A stretch of DNA of 8,774 nt from Wocania_A sp964021735 (GTDB taxonomy: Bacteria; Bacteroidota; Bacteroidia; Flavobacteriales; Flavobacteriaceae). The translations under genes and the position numbers were made by a program. The notes under the pieces were generated by a model. It ran no database searches. It saw only the letters and a program-made list of their open reading frames with translations, and was not told the DNA's origin. Location: assembly GCF_964021735.1 (NCBI RefSeq), contig NZ_CAXIBN010000127.1:1-8774 (forward strand). The letters are read 5' to 3'. Of this stretch, positions 1 through 6,251 are shown in pieces (the first letter of the stretch is position 1; each line of letters opens with the position of its first letter).

Positions 1-834
1 GATAATGATGGTTTAACCGATTGTGAAGAGACCACAGGAATAGACGATCCGAGTACCCCGAATAATCCGAATGATTATCCAGGAGGCCCAACATCAGACC
101 CAAATAATCCATGTAGTCCATTTGTTAATGGCTGTACGGCATCTTTAGAGGTCACAAAAACAGCCGATGTTTTAGGAATAGCACTTAATGATGTGATTAT
201 TTATACAATAGAAGTTGAGAATACTGGTGATGGTATTTTAACAAATTTAAGTTTAACAGATATATTTCTTGATGCTAATGGAAATACATTAGAATTATCA
301 GAATCACCGAGATTTGATAGTTCAAGTTTAGGTAGTTTGGAAGGAACATTATTAGTTGGTGAGATAGCAACATATAAGGCTAGTTTTATTATAACTCAGC
401 AAGCAATTAATGCAGGTGGTGTTAGCAATAGTGTTGTTGCAACAGCCGTATCTCCAACATTAGATAATGTAAATGATACTAGTGACAACGGAGATGATTT
501 TGATGGTAATGTTGAAGATGATGCAACAGTCACAGAATTAGGGTGCTTACTTATATTTAATGAGTTTTCTCCAAATAATGATGGAGTAAACGATACTTTA
601 ATTATAAACTGCATTGAAAACTATCCGAATAATAAATTAGAGGTTTATAACCGTTGGGGTAATTTAGTTTATGAACAGAGAAATTATAATAACGATAACG
701 CTTGGGATGGTATTTCGAATGGAAGATCTACAATTAATGCAGACAAAAAGCTTCCAGAAGGAACGTATTATTATGTCCTTGACTTTGGAGATGGATCTAA
801 ACCTAAAGTAGGCTGGTTATACATAAACCGATAA
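1..834 (+). CDS. T9SS type B sorting domain surface protein, 3' part (5' end outside window)
   Basis: The reading frame is open from base 1 to the TAA at 832-834, so 277 residues of a longer protein are visible. Residues 1-10 (DNDGLTDCEE) look like a thrombospondin type 3 calcium-binding loop, followed by a Pro/Asn/Asp-rich linker. Residues about 47-150 (SLEVTKTADV, then YTIEVENTGDG) resemble a DUF11-type beta-sandwich adhesin repeat. Residues about 183-277 are a gliding-motility-associated C-terminal domain (CHU_C / type B CTD), with FSPNNDGVND, VYNRWGNLVY, AWDG, LPEGTYYYVLDFGD and the terminal GWLYINR. This domain directs export through the type IX system to the cell surface or medium. The usual role is adhesin or gliding-type protein; the specific function cannot be told because most of the protein is missing. 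The first possible in-window start (GTG at 193) is internal and is not the real start. The porP/sprF-like gene begins 33 bp downstream, probably in the same operon. Confidence 0.93.
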   Translation, partial: DNDGLTDCEETTGIDDPSTPNNPNDYPGGPTSDPNNPCSPFVNGCTASLEVTKTADVLGIALNDVIIYTIEVENTGDGILTNLSLTDIFLDANGNTLELSESPRFDSSSLGSLEGTLLVGEIATYKASFIITQQAINAGGVSNSVVATAVSPTLDNVNDTSDNGDDFDGNVEDDATVTELGCLLIFNEFSPNNDGVNDTLIINCIENYPNNKLEVYNRWGNLVYEQRNYNNDNAWDGISNGRSTINADKKLPEGTYYYVLDFGDGSKPKVGWLYINR

Positions 835-867
835 CATACAAGTAAACAACTAATAAAAGATTAAAAA

Positions 868-1800
868 ATGATAAACAAATCATCATTCATAAAAAGTTTA
901 ATTTTGGTAGTGTTTACTGCACTATTAAGTTTAGAAATTAACGCACAGCAAGATCCTCAATTTACACATTATATGTATAATACTATGAGTGTAAATGCAG
1001 GATATACAGGACAAAGAGATGTTTTAAGCACAACAGCTTTATATAGAACTCAATGGGTTGGTATTGATGGCGCTCCAAAAACAATAACATTTGGCTTGCA
1101 TTCACCTTTAAGTAATGAAAGAATAGGATTAGGATTAAATATTATTAGCGACCAACTAGGGCCAGCAAAGGAAACAAGTATTGATGCCAATTTTTCTTAT
1201 ACTATTCCTGTAAATGCATCAGGTGATTTAGAATTGTCTTTCGGAATTAAAGGAGGTATTCACTCATTAGATACAGATTGGAGTAAAGGGCTTTTTCAAA
1301 ACCCAGACAATGCATTTAATGAAAATATAAATTTAATTTCCCCAACATTAGGAGCAGGTTTATATTTGCATTCAAATAGATGGTACCTAGGATTCTCAGC
1401 TCCAAATGTTTTAACAACAAAGCATTACGATGACTTTCAAGAATCTATAGCAACAGAGCGGTTACACTACTTTTTAATAGGAGGATATGTGTTTAATTTA
1501 AGTAATAACACAAAAATAAAGCCTGCATTTTTATTAAAAGGGGTTTCTGGAGCACCATTAATTGCAGATATTTCATTTAATGCACTATTTAGTGAAAAAT
1601 TAACATTAGGTATAGCATACAGATGGGATGACTCCATTAGTGGTTTAGCAGGATTCCAGCTAACAGAAGGTTTATTTGTTGGGTACTCTTATGATGCTAC
1701 AACAACTGCTTTGAATAATTATAATAGTGGAACACATGAAATTATGTTACGATTTGAGTTACAACAAATAGGCAAAATTTTATCACCAAGATTTTTCTAA
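868..1800 (+). CDS. PorP/SprF family type IX secretion system membrane protein
   Basis: This is a 310-residue outer-membrane beta-barrel protein of the PorP/SprF family. A signal peptide covers residues 1-26 (hydrophobic LILVVFTALL, cleavage near INA|QQ). The mature N-terminus carries the family hallmark DPQFTHYMYN followed by NAGYTG and a TALYRTQWVG-like segment. The rest alternates polar and hydrophobic residues with many Gly and aromatics, as in barrel strands, and ends in an aromatic residue (PRFF). SprF of Flavobacterium johnsoniae is needed for secretion of its type B CTD adhesin SprB. By analogy this copy would export or anchor the protein encoded just upstream, which is inference from gene order. 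It lies 33 bp after that gene and 11 bp before the OmpA-family gene, so the three genes probably form one transcript. No Shine-Dalgarno site is seen; the leader is A-rich, as is normal in this phylum. Confidence 0.93.
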   Translation: MINKSSFIKSLILVVFTALLSLEINAQQDPQFTHYMYNTMSVNAGYTGQRDVLSTTALYRTQWVGIDGAPKTITFGLHSPLSNERIGLGLNIISDQLGPAKETSIDANFSYTIPVNASGDLELSFGIKGGIHSLDTDWSKGLFQNPDNAFNENINLISPTLGAGLYLHSNRWYLGFSAPNVLTTKHYDDFQESIATERLHYFLIGGYVFNLSNNTKIKPAFLLKGVSGAPLIADISFNALFSEKLTLGIAYRWDDSISGLAGFQLTEGLFVGYSYDATTTALNNYNSGTHEIMLRFELQQIGKILSPRFF

Positions 1801-1811
1801 AGAAAACAGAT

Positions 1812-3716
1812 ATGAAAAAAAGAATATACATATTATCTATAGTAAGTTTTTTATCTTTTAATGCTACTTTTTCACAAAAAGCAAAAATTAAAAGTGCGGT
1901 AAAGCAGTACGAAAAATTATCATATGCAGATTCAAAAAGTAATCTTTTAAGTTTAGCAAATAAAGGTAACACATCATTAGAAGTTATTGAGAAATTAGCA
2001 AATGCCTATTATTTTAATAACGAAATGCAAGATGCATCAAAATGGTATAGCAAGCTAATCGAAGGAAATACAAATATAGAATCAGAAAACTTTTTTAGGT
2101 ACGCACAAACTTTAAAAGCACAAGAAAATTATGAGGAAGCTAACAAAATAATGTTAGCATTTGCCACAATGAATCCTCAAGATTCTCGAGCAAAAAAAAT
2201 TTTAAGCTCAACAAACTATTTAAAAGCAATTGAAGAGTTATCAGAAGATTTTGAGCTAAATAATTTAGATATAAATACGCCGTATTCAGATTTTGGAACT
2301 TCTACTTACCAAGATAATTTGGTATTTGCATCCTCAAGAGATAAAGATGAAAAAATTTATAGTTGGAATGCACAACCCTTTTTAGATTTGTTTGAATTAA
2401 ATAAGGATGGTAGTATAAAAGAGATTTTAGGAAATATAAACACAAAATATCATGAATCATCTGCAGCTTTTACAAAAGATGGGAACACTGTTTATTTTAC
2501 AAGAAATAATTATTACAAGGGAAATTTCAAAAAAAATAGTAATGATTTTCATACCCTAAAAATATATAAAGCAACATTAGTAGAGGGTAAATGGACAAAT
2601 ATAGAATCTTTACCATTTAATAATAGCGAGTATAGTGTAGCACATCCTGCTTTAAGCACAGACGAAAAAAAATTATATTTTGCTTCAGATATGCCAGGAA
2701 CTTATGGAGCTTCAGATATTTTTGTTGTTGATATTCATGATGATGGATCTTATGGTGAACCAATAAATTTAGGAGCAAAAATTAATACAGAAAGCAGAGA
2801 AAACTTTCCTTTTATAAGTGAAAAAAACATACTCTATTTTTCTTCAGATGGACATTTAGGTTTAGGTGGTTTAGATGTATTTAAAATTGAAATTAAAAAT
2901 ATTGAATCTGGTGTGATTCAAAATTTAGGAAAACCAATAAATAGCCCTAAAGATGATTTTGCTTATGTTATTAACGAAACAACACGTAAAGGTTATATTT
3001 CATCAAATAGAACAGGAGGAAAAGGTGATGATGATATTTACAGTTTTATAGCTCCAGAATGCTCTAAACAAGTTTCGGGTACATTAATAAATAAAAAGAC
3101 TCAAGAGGTTTTAGAAGATGCAGACCTTGTGATATATGATGGGAGTAATAAAATTATTAAATCATTGAAAACTGATAATTCAGGTAAATTTCAATTTAAC
3201 CTAACTTGTAAACAAGAGACTTATACTGTAGAAGCTAAAAAAGAAGATTATAATGATACCTCTACTAATTTTTCAACAAAAAAAACTAGAGATATTGTTT
3301 TAACCTTAGCACTAGAACCAGAAATTAAGGCAGCCGAAGTAGGAACAGACTTGTTCAAGCTCTTAAATTTAAAACCTATTTATTTTGATTACGATAAGTC
3401 TATAATTCGTCCAGATGCACAATTAGAGCTAGAAAAAATCATAAATTATATGAATGAGTTCCCTTCAGTGAAGATAGACGTAAGGTCGCATACAGATTCA
3501 AGGGGGAAAGATGCTTATAACTTTGCACTTTCTAATAGAAGAAATAAATCGACTATAAAGTTTATAGTAGAAAAAGGTGGAATCTCTAAAAACCGATTAA
3601 CAGGGAAAGGTTATGGAGAAACCAAGTTAGTTAATAAATGTAAAAATGGTGTAAAATGTACAAAAGAAGAGCATCAAAAAAATAGAAGAAGCGAATTTAT
3701 TGTTGTGGCTAATTAA
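1812..3716 (+). CDS. PorE-like OmpA family protein (TPR, beta-propeller, CRD, OmpA)
   Basis: This 634-residue periplasmic protein has four recognisable parts. A signal peptide covers residues 1-21 (cleavage near TFS|Q). A TPR-like helical region spans about 30-140. WD40-like PD40 beta-propeller blades follow at about 168-413, with repeats of the YFASSD/YFSSDG type and LGGLDVFKIE. A carboxypeptidase-regulatory-like domain spans about 418-500, starting VSGTLINKKT, with Cys417 and Cys467. The OmpA C-terminal peptidoglycan-binding domain spans about 521-634 (YFDYDKSIIRPDA). Asp562 in HTDSRG and Arg577 in LSNRR align with E. coli OmpA Asp271 and Arg286, which bind diaminopimelate. Cys610 and Cys616 could form a disulfide. 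The domain order matches PorE of the Porphyromonas gingivalis T9SS, which links the system to the cell wall. Clustering behind a CTD protein and PorP/SprF suggests a dedicated periplasmic anchor for that cargo (inference). A terminator follows directly. Confidence 0.92.
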   Translation: MKKRIYILSIVSFLSFNATFSQKAKIKSAVKQYEKLSYADSKSNLLSLANKGNTSLEVIEKLANAYYFNNEMQDASKWYSKLIEGNTNIESENFFRYAQTLKAQENYEEANKIMLAFATMNPQDSRAKKILSSTNYLKAIEELSEDFELNNLDINTPYSDFGTSTYQDNLVFASSRDKDEKIYSWNAQPFLDLFELNKDGSIKEILGNINTKYHESSAAFTKDGNTVYFTRNNYYKGNFKKNSNDFHTLKIYKATLVEGKWTNIESLPFNNSEYSVAHPALSTDEKKLYFASDMPGTYGASDIFVVDIHDDGSYGEPINLGAKINTESRENFPFISEKNILYFSSDGHLGLGGLDVFKIEIKNIESGVIQNLGKPINSPKDDFAYVINETTRKGYISSNRTGGKGDDDIYSFIAPECSKQVSGTLINKKTQEVLEDADLVIYDGSNKIIKSLKTDNSGKFQFNLTCKQETYTVEAKKEDYNDTSTNFSTKKTRDIVLTLALEPEIKAAEVGTDLFKLLNLKPIYFDYDKSIIRPDAQLELEKIINYMNEFPSVKIDVRSHTDSRGKDAYNFALSNRRNKSTIKFIVEKGGISKNRLTGKGYGETKLVNKCKNGVKCTKEEHQKNRRSEFIVVAN

Positions 3717-3735
3717 CATCAATTTATGAGGGAAG

Positions 3736-3770
3736 AAAAGAGCATTCATTAATTTGAATGCTCTTTTTAT
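3736..3770 (+). terminator. Rho-independent terminator of the T9SS operon
   Basis: A perfect 10-bp stem AGAGCATTCA (3739-3748) pairs with TGAATGCTCT (3755-3764) around a TTAATT loop. Flanking A's (3736-3738) add A-T pairs with the T-tract that starts at 3765. It lies 20 bp after the OmpA-family stop codon and separates the T9SS operon from idi. Confidence 0.9.
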
Positions 3771-3795
3771 TTTATGATGCCATAAAAGTATTTCA

Positions 3796-3803
3796 TATTT
3801 TTG
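3796..3803 (+). promoter_or_regulatory. Bacteroidota -7 promoter element for idi
   Basis: TATTTTTG matches the Bacteroidota housekeeping -7 consensus TAnnTTTG exactly and is the only good match in the gap. No convincing TTG is present about 20 bp upstream. Transcription would start about 7 nt downstream, at or just before the idi ATG at 3811, so the mRNA may be leaderless or nearly so. Confidence 0.6.
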
Positions 3804-3810
3804 TCAAACT

Positions 3811-4335
3811 ATGAAAGAAGAACAAGTAATTCTTGTAAACAAAAATGATGAGCAAATTGGTTTAATGCCAAAAATGGAAGCTCACGAAAAAGCCTTATTG
3901 CACAGAGCATTTTCTGTTTTTATATTTAATGATAAAAACGAATTAATGTTGCAGCAACGTGCCTTAAGCAAGTATCACTCTCCTGGGTTATGGACTAATA
4001 CCTGTTGTAGTCATCAGCGCGATGGAGAAACAAATATACAAGCAGGAAAACGTCGTTTAAAAGAAGAGATGGGTTTTGTTGTAGATTTAAAAGAATCTAT
4101 TTCATTTATTTATAAAGCGCCATTTGATAATGGCTTAACAGAGCATGAATATGACCATGTTATGTTAGGTGTTTATAATGACGCACCAAATATAAATAAA
4201 GAAGAAGTTGCTGATTGGAAATGGATGCCAATTGAAGATGTTAAGGTAGATATGGAGTTGCATCCAGAAGTTTATACAGAATGGTTTAAAATTATTTTTA
4301 GTAAATTTTACGAACATATTAATTTACAAAAATGA
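3811..4335 (+). CDS. idi: Isopentenyl-diphosphate delta-isomerase, type 1 (Nudix fold)
   Basis: The 174-residue cytoplasmic enzyme interconverts isopentenyl and dimethylallyl diphosphate, the isoprenoid building blocks for quinones and carotenoids. All key residues of the E. coli enzyme have counterparts. These are His25 and His31 (metal), catalytic Cys66 in WTNTCCSHQR with His68, the Nudix-like RRLKEEMGF at 81-89, Glu111 and Glu113 in TEHEYDHV (metal and catalysis), and Trp158 in EWFK. Cys65 replaces a Val seen in E. coli, giving adjacent cysteines. The length is typical of bacterial type 1 enzymes. The ATG at 3811 sits only 7 bp after a perfect -7 box, which fits a leaderless start. The stop overlaps the next start (ATGA), indicating translational coupling to the pterin synthase gene. 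Activity is Mg/Zn-dependent in the family. Function is secure. Confidence 0.95.
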   Translation: MKEEQVILVNKNDEQIGLMPKMEAHEKALLHRAFSVFIFNDKNELMLQQRALSKYHSPGLWTNTCCSHQRDGETNIQAGKRRLKEEMGFVVDLKESISFIYKAPFDNGLTEHEYDHVMLGVYNDAPNINKEEVADWKWMPIEDVKVDMELHPEVYTEWFKIIFSKFYEHINLQK

Positions 4336-4742
4336 AAGTAACCGTTAGCAGAAAAGCACATTTTAACGCAGCCCATAGACTATATAGAAAAGATTGGACT
4401 GACGAAAAGAACAGTTTAATTTTTGGTAAATGCAGTAACCCCAATTTTCATGGACATAATTACGAACTTATTGTTAGCGTTACTGGAAATATAGATAAAG
4501 AAACGGGTTATGTTATTGATATTAAAACTTTAAAAGACATTATTAAAGAGAAAATTGAAGACGCCTTTGATCATAAAAACTTAAATGTAGAAGTTTTAGA
4601 ATTCAAGAATTTAAACCCAACTGCGGAAAACATAGCTGTAGTTATTTACGATAAAATTAAGTCTGAATTAAAACCTGAATTAGAATTAGAAATTACACTT
4701 TTTGAAACACCAAGAAATTTTGTGAGCTATTCTGGTGAGTAA
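4332..4742 (+). CDS. queD: 6-carboxy-/6-pyruvoyl-tetrahydropterin synthase family (QueD/PTPS)
   Basis: The 136-residue T-fold enzyme acts on 7,8-dihydroneopterin triphosphate. Zinc ligands are His15 (FNAAHRL) and His40 and His42 (FHGHNY). The catalytic Cys is Cys34, the Asp80-His81 pair lies in DHKNLN, and Glu125 in LFETPRNF matches the pterin-anchoring Glu. PTAENIA at 96-102 is also typical of the family. Annotation pipelines usually call this queD (queuosine pathway). However, the spacing Cys34-x5-HGH resembles animal 6-pyruvoyltetrahydropterin synthase (CNNPNGHGH) more than E. coli QueD (C-x3-HGH), so a biopterin-type role is possible. The symbol is conventional only. The start overlaps the idi stop by 4 bp (ATGA). 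No queC, queE or folE neighbours are in the window to settle the pathway. Confidence 0.9.
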   Translation: MKVTVSRKAHFNAAHRLYRKDWTDEKNSLIFGKCSNPNFHGHNYELIVSVTGNIDKETGYVIDIKTLKDIIKEKIEDAFDHKNLNVEVLEFKNLNPTAENIAVVIYDKIKSELKPELELEITLFETPRNFVSYSGE

Positions 4743-4831
4743 TACCATATTTATATTTTTATGGAGTTTTAAGGAGATAAATAACTTCTAATTATGCTTC
4801 GCTATAAAAGGGTAATGTTTAATTATTTACT

Positions 4832-4839
4832 TATTTTTG
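4832..4839 (+). promoter_or_regulatory. Bacteroidota -7 promoter element for the 89-residue protein gene
   Basis: TATTTTTG is a perfect TAnnTTTG match 22 bp before the ATG at 4862. A start site near 4846 would leave an A-rich leader of about 16 nt. No clear TTG is present at -33. No obvious terminator was found between the pterin synthase stop and this box, so read-through is also possible. Confidence 0.55.
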
Positions 4840-4861
4840 CAACTAAATTAAATTACAAATT

Positions 4862-5131
4862 ATGGCAAATGTTAGAAACCTAAAGAAAGATATAAACTAT
4901 GTTTTAGGTGATATTATTGAAGCAGTTTACGTTTGGGAATATGCAAACACAGATAAAGACACTAAAAAGAGTGAAGCAATTATTGATGAGGCAATTGAAA
5001 CCTTTGATATTTTAATAGCAAAAATAAATGCTAAAGATGTTGAAAACCCAAAAGCACACTTTAAAGCAATTAATGCTGAATTAGAAGAAAAAGGGCGAGC
5101 ATTAATAGAAAAAATTAACAAACTAGGATAA
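4862..5131 (+). CDS. Small conserved-type helical protein of unknown function
   Basis: This gene encodes 89 residues that I do not recognise as a named family. The product is highly charged, with no signal peptide, membrane segment or cysteine. It is predicted by eye to be almost all alpha-helix, with Lys/Glu/Asp-rich heptad-like stretches (EAIIDEAIETFDILIAKINA and the LEEKGRALIEKINKLG tail), so it could form a helical hairpin or small bundle in the cytoplasm. The frame is credible because codon use matches the neighbours, a perfect -7 box lies 22 bp upstream, and the antisense frame is a plain shadow. It is followed 61 bp later by a tRNA gene with its own promoter, so it is probably transcribed alone. 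No functional assignment is made. Confidence 0.82.
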   Translation: MANVRNLKKDINYVLGDIIEAVYVWEYANTDKDTKKSEAIIDEAIETFDILIAKINAKDVENPKAHFKAINAELEEKGRALIEKINKLG

Positions 5132-5149
5132 AAATTTTTAACGGAGCAC

Positions 5150-5179
5150 TTGCAATTAATGTTTTTGCGATTATATTTG
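5150..5179 (+). promoter_or_regulatory. Promoter of the tRNA-Thr gene
   Basis: TTG at 5150-5152 (-33), a 19-bp spacer and TATATTTG at 5172-5179 (-7) match the Bacteroidota housekeeping consensus TTG-N19-TAnnTTTG completely. The expected start is about 7 nt before the first base of the mature tRNA at 5193. It is the best promoter of the housekeeping type in the window. Confidence 0.82.
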
Positions 5180-5192
5180 CAACCGTTAAAAC

Positions 5193-5266
5193 GCCGATGT
5201 AGCTCAGCTGGCTAGAGCAGCTGATTTGTAATCAGCAGGTCGTGGGTTCGAGTCCCTCCATCGGCT
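5193..5266 (+). tRNA. tRNA-Thr (anticodon TGT)
   Basis: This 74-nt cloverleaf has a perfect 7-bp acceptor stem (GCCGATG/CATCGGC), a D arm GCTC/GAGC with an AGCTGGCTA loop, and an anticodon stem GCTGA/TCAGC. The 7-nt loop TTTGTAA places TGT at 34-36, so it reads ACA (and other ACN by wobble). The variable loop is AGGTC and the T arm is GTGGG-TTCGAGT-CCCTC. The second pair of the T stem is a T-T mismatch. The discriminator base is T and the next bases are CCC, so the 3' CCA is not encoded and must be added by the nucleotidyltransferase. It has its own promoter upstream and terminator immediately downstream, so it is a single-gene unit. Confidence 0.97.
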
Positions 5267-5269
5267 CCC

Positions 5270-5306
5270 AAAAGCTTCTCTTTTTAGAGAAGCTTTTTTC
5301 GTTTTT
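5270..5306 (+). terminator. Rho-independent terminator of tRNA-Thr
   Basis: A perfect 12-bp stem AAAAGCTTCTCT (5270-5281) pairs with AGAGAAGCTTTT (5286-5297) around a TTTT loop, followed by TTCG and a further T6. It starts 4 nt after the mature tRNA end. Confidence 0.92.
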
Positions 5307-5324
5307 TCAAGACAAGAAGTTTAT

Positions 5325-5343
5325 CCTAAGTGTAGTAGAAGGG
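5325..5343 (+). repeat. Degenerate copy of a dispersed CCTGAGCG-x-AGTCGAAGG-type repeat
   Basis: CCTAAGTGTAGTAGAAGGG differs at 3 of 19 positions from CCTGAGCGTAGTCGAAGGG, a form of the short dispersed sequence (reverse strand TTCGACTNCGCTCAGG) found many times in many bacterial genomes, including Flavobacteria. Recognition is from memory, and only one decayed copy is visible here. It sits between the tRNA terminator and the minus-strand DUF4369 gene terminator, a usual location for such intergenic repeats. Confidence 0.4.
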
Positions 5344-5360
5344 ATTTCTTCCATTGGTTA

Positions 5361-5396
5361 TAAAATAAAAAAGCCTTTCAATTTTGAAAGGCTTTT
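5361..5396 (-). terminator. Rho-independent terminator of the DUF4369 lipoprotein gene
   Basis: A perfect 12-bp inverted repeat pairs AAAAGCCTTTCA (5369-5380) with TGAAAGGCTTTT (5385-5396) around an ATTT loop. On the minus strand it is followed by a T-rich run (complement of TAAAATAAAA at 5361-5370). It lies about 20 bp beyond the stop codon of the minus-strand gene. Confidence 0.88.
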
Positions 5397-5416
5397 GTGC
5401 TAAGTAAATATTTTAG

Positions 5417-6115
5417 TTATTTTTTATCAGCTTCTTTTATTTCATCAATAAAAACCTGCAATTCTTTTCCGTATTTTGATGCTTTTACTTTTGGAGTTAA
5501 AGAATTATTTATGGTATCTAATAAATTAATATGTGCATTGTAAATTTCTGTTAGGGCTAGGTAAGGAGCAACTTCACTATCTTTATTATTTATAGCAAAA
5601 TTAACTGTGTATAAATATTTTCGTTTTAATAAACCGTTGTATTCTTTTTCAATCGAATTTACTTTTGCAGTATCTCCTTCTTTTGTAGCTTCAAAACTTT
5701 CTTTTATTAAATCCAAGTTTCTGCCATTTAGTTTAGAAATCATAGTTTGATATCCTTCCCATGTGGTTTGCTGTGCAGAACCTTTTATTTTTGCGTCAAA
5801 AACAAAGTTTTTTAAGGTGGTGTTAATTTCAGTAATGCCTTTATCAGCAAAAAATGCTATTCGATCGTCCTCGTTGGTATTTTTATTCAAGTATAAAAAG
5901 AATACTTCTGGAGATTCTAAATCACTTTTCAACTCAAATCCAGAATTTCCATTAATTACTATAGAATCTACAGTTACAAGCGTTGTGTCTTTTACTTTTT
6001 TAAGATAAACAGTTCCTTTTTTTAAACCTTTAATATTAGTTTTAACAATTAAATCGGGTTCTTTGACACACGAAACTATTAATATTAAAAAAGCTAAAAA
6101 CGATAGTTTTTTCAT
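5417..6115 (-). CDS. DUF4369 domain-containing lipoprotein, no thioredoxin domain
   Basis: The 232-residue product begins with a lipoprotein signal peptide (MKKLSFLAFLILIVSC). The lipobox IVSC places the lipidated Cys at residue 16, so the protein is membrane-anchored and faces the periplasm or cell surface. Residues about 20-115 form a DUF4369 beta-rich domain (IKGLKKGTVYLKKV, TLVTVDSIVINGN, SPEVFFLYL). Residues about 120-225 are charged and helical. In many Bacteroidota proteins this module precedes a TlpA/AhpC-type thioredoxin domain. Here the protein stops where that domain would begin, no CxxC is present, and a terminator follows, so it looks like a natural stand-alone form rather than a fresh truncation. 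Function is unknown; cell-envelope stress or redox has been suggested only by association with the family. It is transcribed alone on the minus strand. Confidence 0.87.
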   Translation of the reverse strand: MKKLSFLAFLILIVSCVKEPDLIVKTNIKGLKKGTVYLKKVKDTTLVTVDSIVINGNSGFELKSDLESPEVFFLYLNKNTNEDDRIAFFADKGITEINTTLKNFVFDAKIKGSAQQTTWEGYQTMISKLNGRNLDLIKESFEATKEGDTAKVNSIEKEYNGLLKRKYLYTVNFAINNKDSEVAPYLALTEIYNAHINLLDTINNSLTPKVKASKYGKELQVFIDEIKEADKK

Positions 6116-6140
6116 GATTTCTTATTTTTTTTAGAATAGG

Positions 6141-6148
6141 CAAATATC
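6141..6148 (-). promoter_or_regulatory. Possible -7 element for the DUF4369 gene
   Basis: On the minus strand this reads GATATTTG, one mismatch from TAnnTTTG, 25 bp before the ATG at 6115. The leader between them is A-rich. No matching TTG is seen at -33, so support is weak. Confidence 0.35.
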
Positions 6149-6237
6149 TTATAATTTTATTTTAAACACTATACACGAGAGAATATTTATTAAAACTTTA
6201 AATGTATTAAAATTATGTTAATATAATTATTGAATTT

Positions 6238-6245
6238 TAATTTTG
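6238..6245 (+). promoter_or_regulatory. -7 element of candidate small RNA 1
   Basis: TAATTTTG matches TAnnTTTG exactly, and transcription would start near 6252. No good TTG is present at -33. A second perfect match (TATTTTTG, 6332-6339) lies inside the unit and would give a much shorter transcript ending at the same terminator. Confidence 0.4.
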
Positions 6246-6251
6246 GCATAG

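Noticed and set aside
396..614. Minus-strand open frame of 72 codons
   Set aside because: It lies wholly inside the T9SS cargo gene on the opposite strand; its composition is that of an antisense shadow and it has no promoter.
1742..1972. Minus-strand open frame of 76 codons across the porP/ompA junction
   Set aside because: It is antisense to two well-supported genes; the hydrophobic look comes from reversed A-rich codons.
4927..5121. Minus-strand open frame of 64 codons, Ser/Ala/Phe-rich
   Set aside because: It mirrors the Glu/Lys-rich sense gene at 4862-5131, which has a promoter and the better codon use.
5302..5402. Short open frame through the tRNA-Thr downstream region (reads about 33 codons to a TAA)
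   Set aside because: It has no start codon, begins in the tRNA terminator and crosses the terminator stem of the opposite gene; the frame is explained by the decayed repeat.
5763..6008. Plus-strand open frame of 81 codons
   Set aside because: It is antisense to the DUF4369 lipoprotein, whose lipobox and domain are clear.
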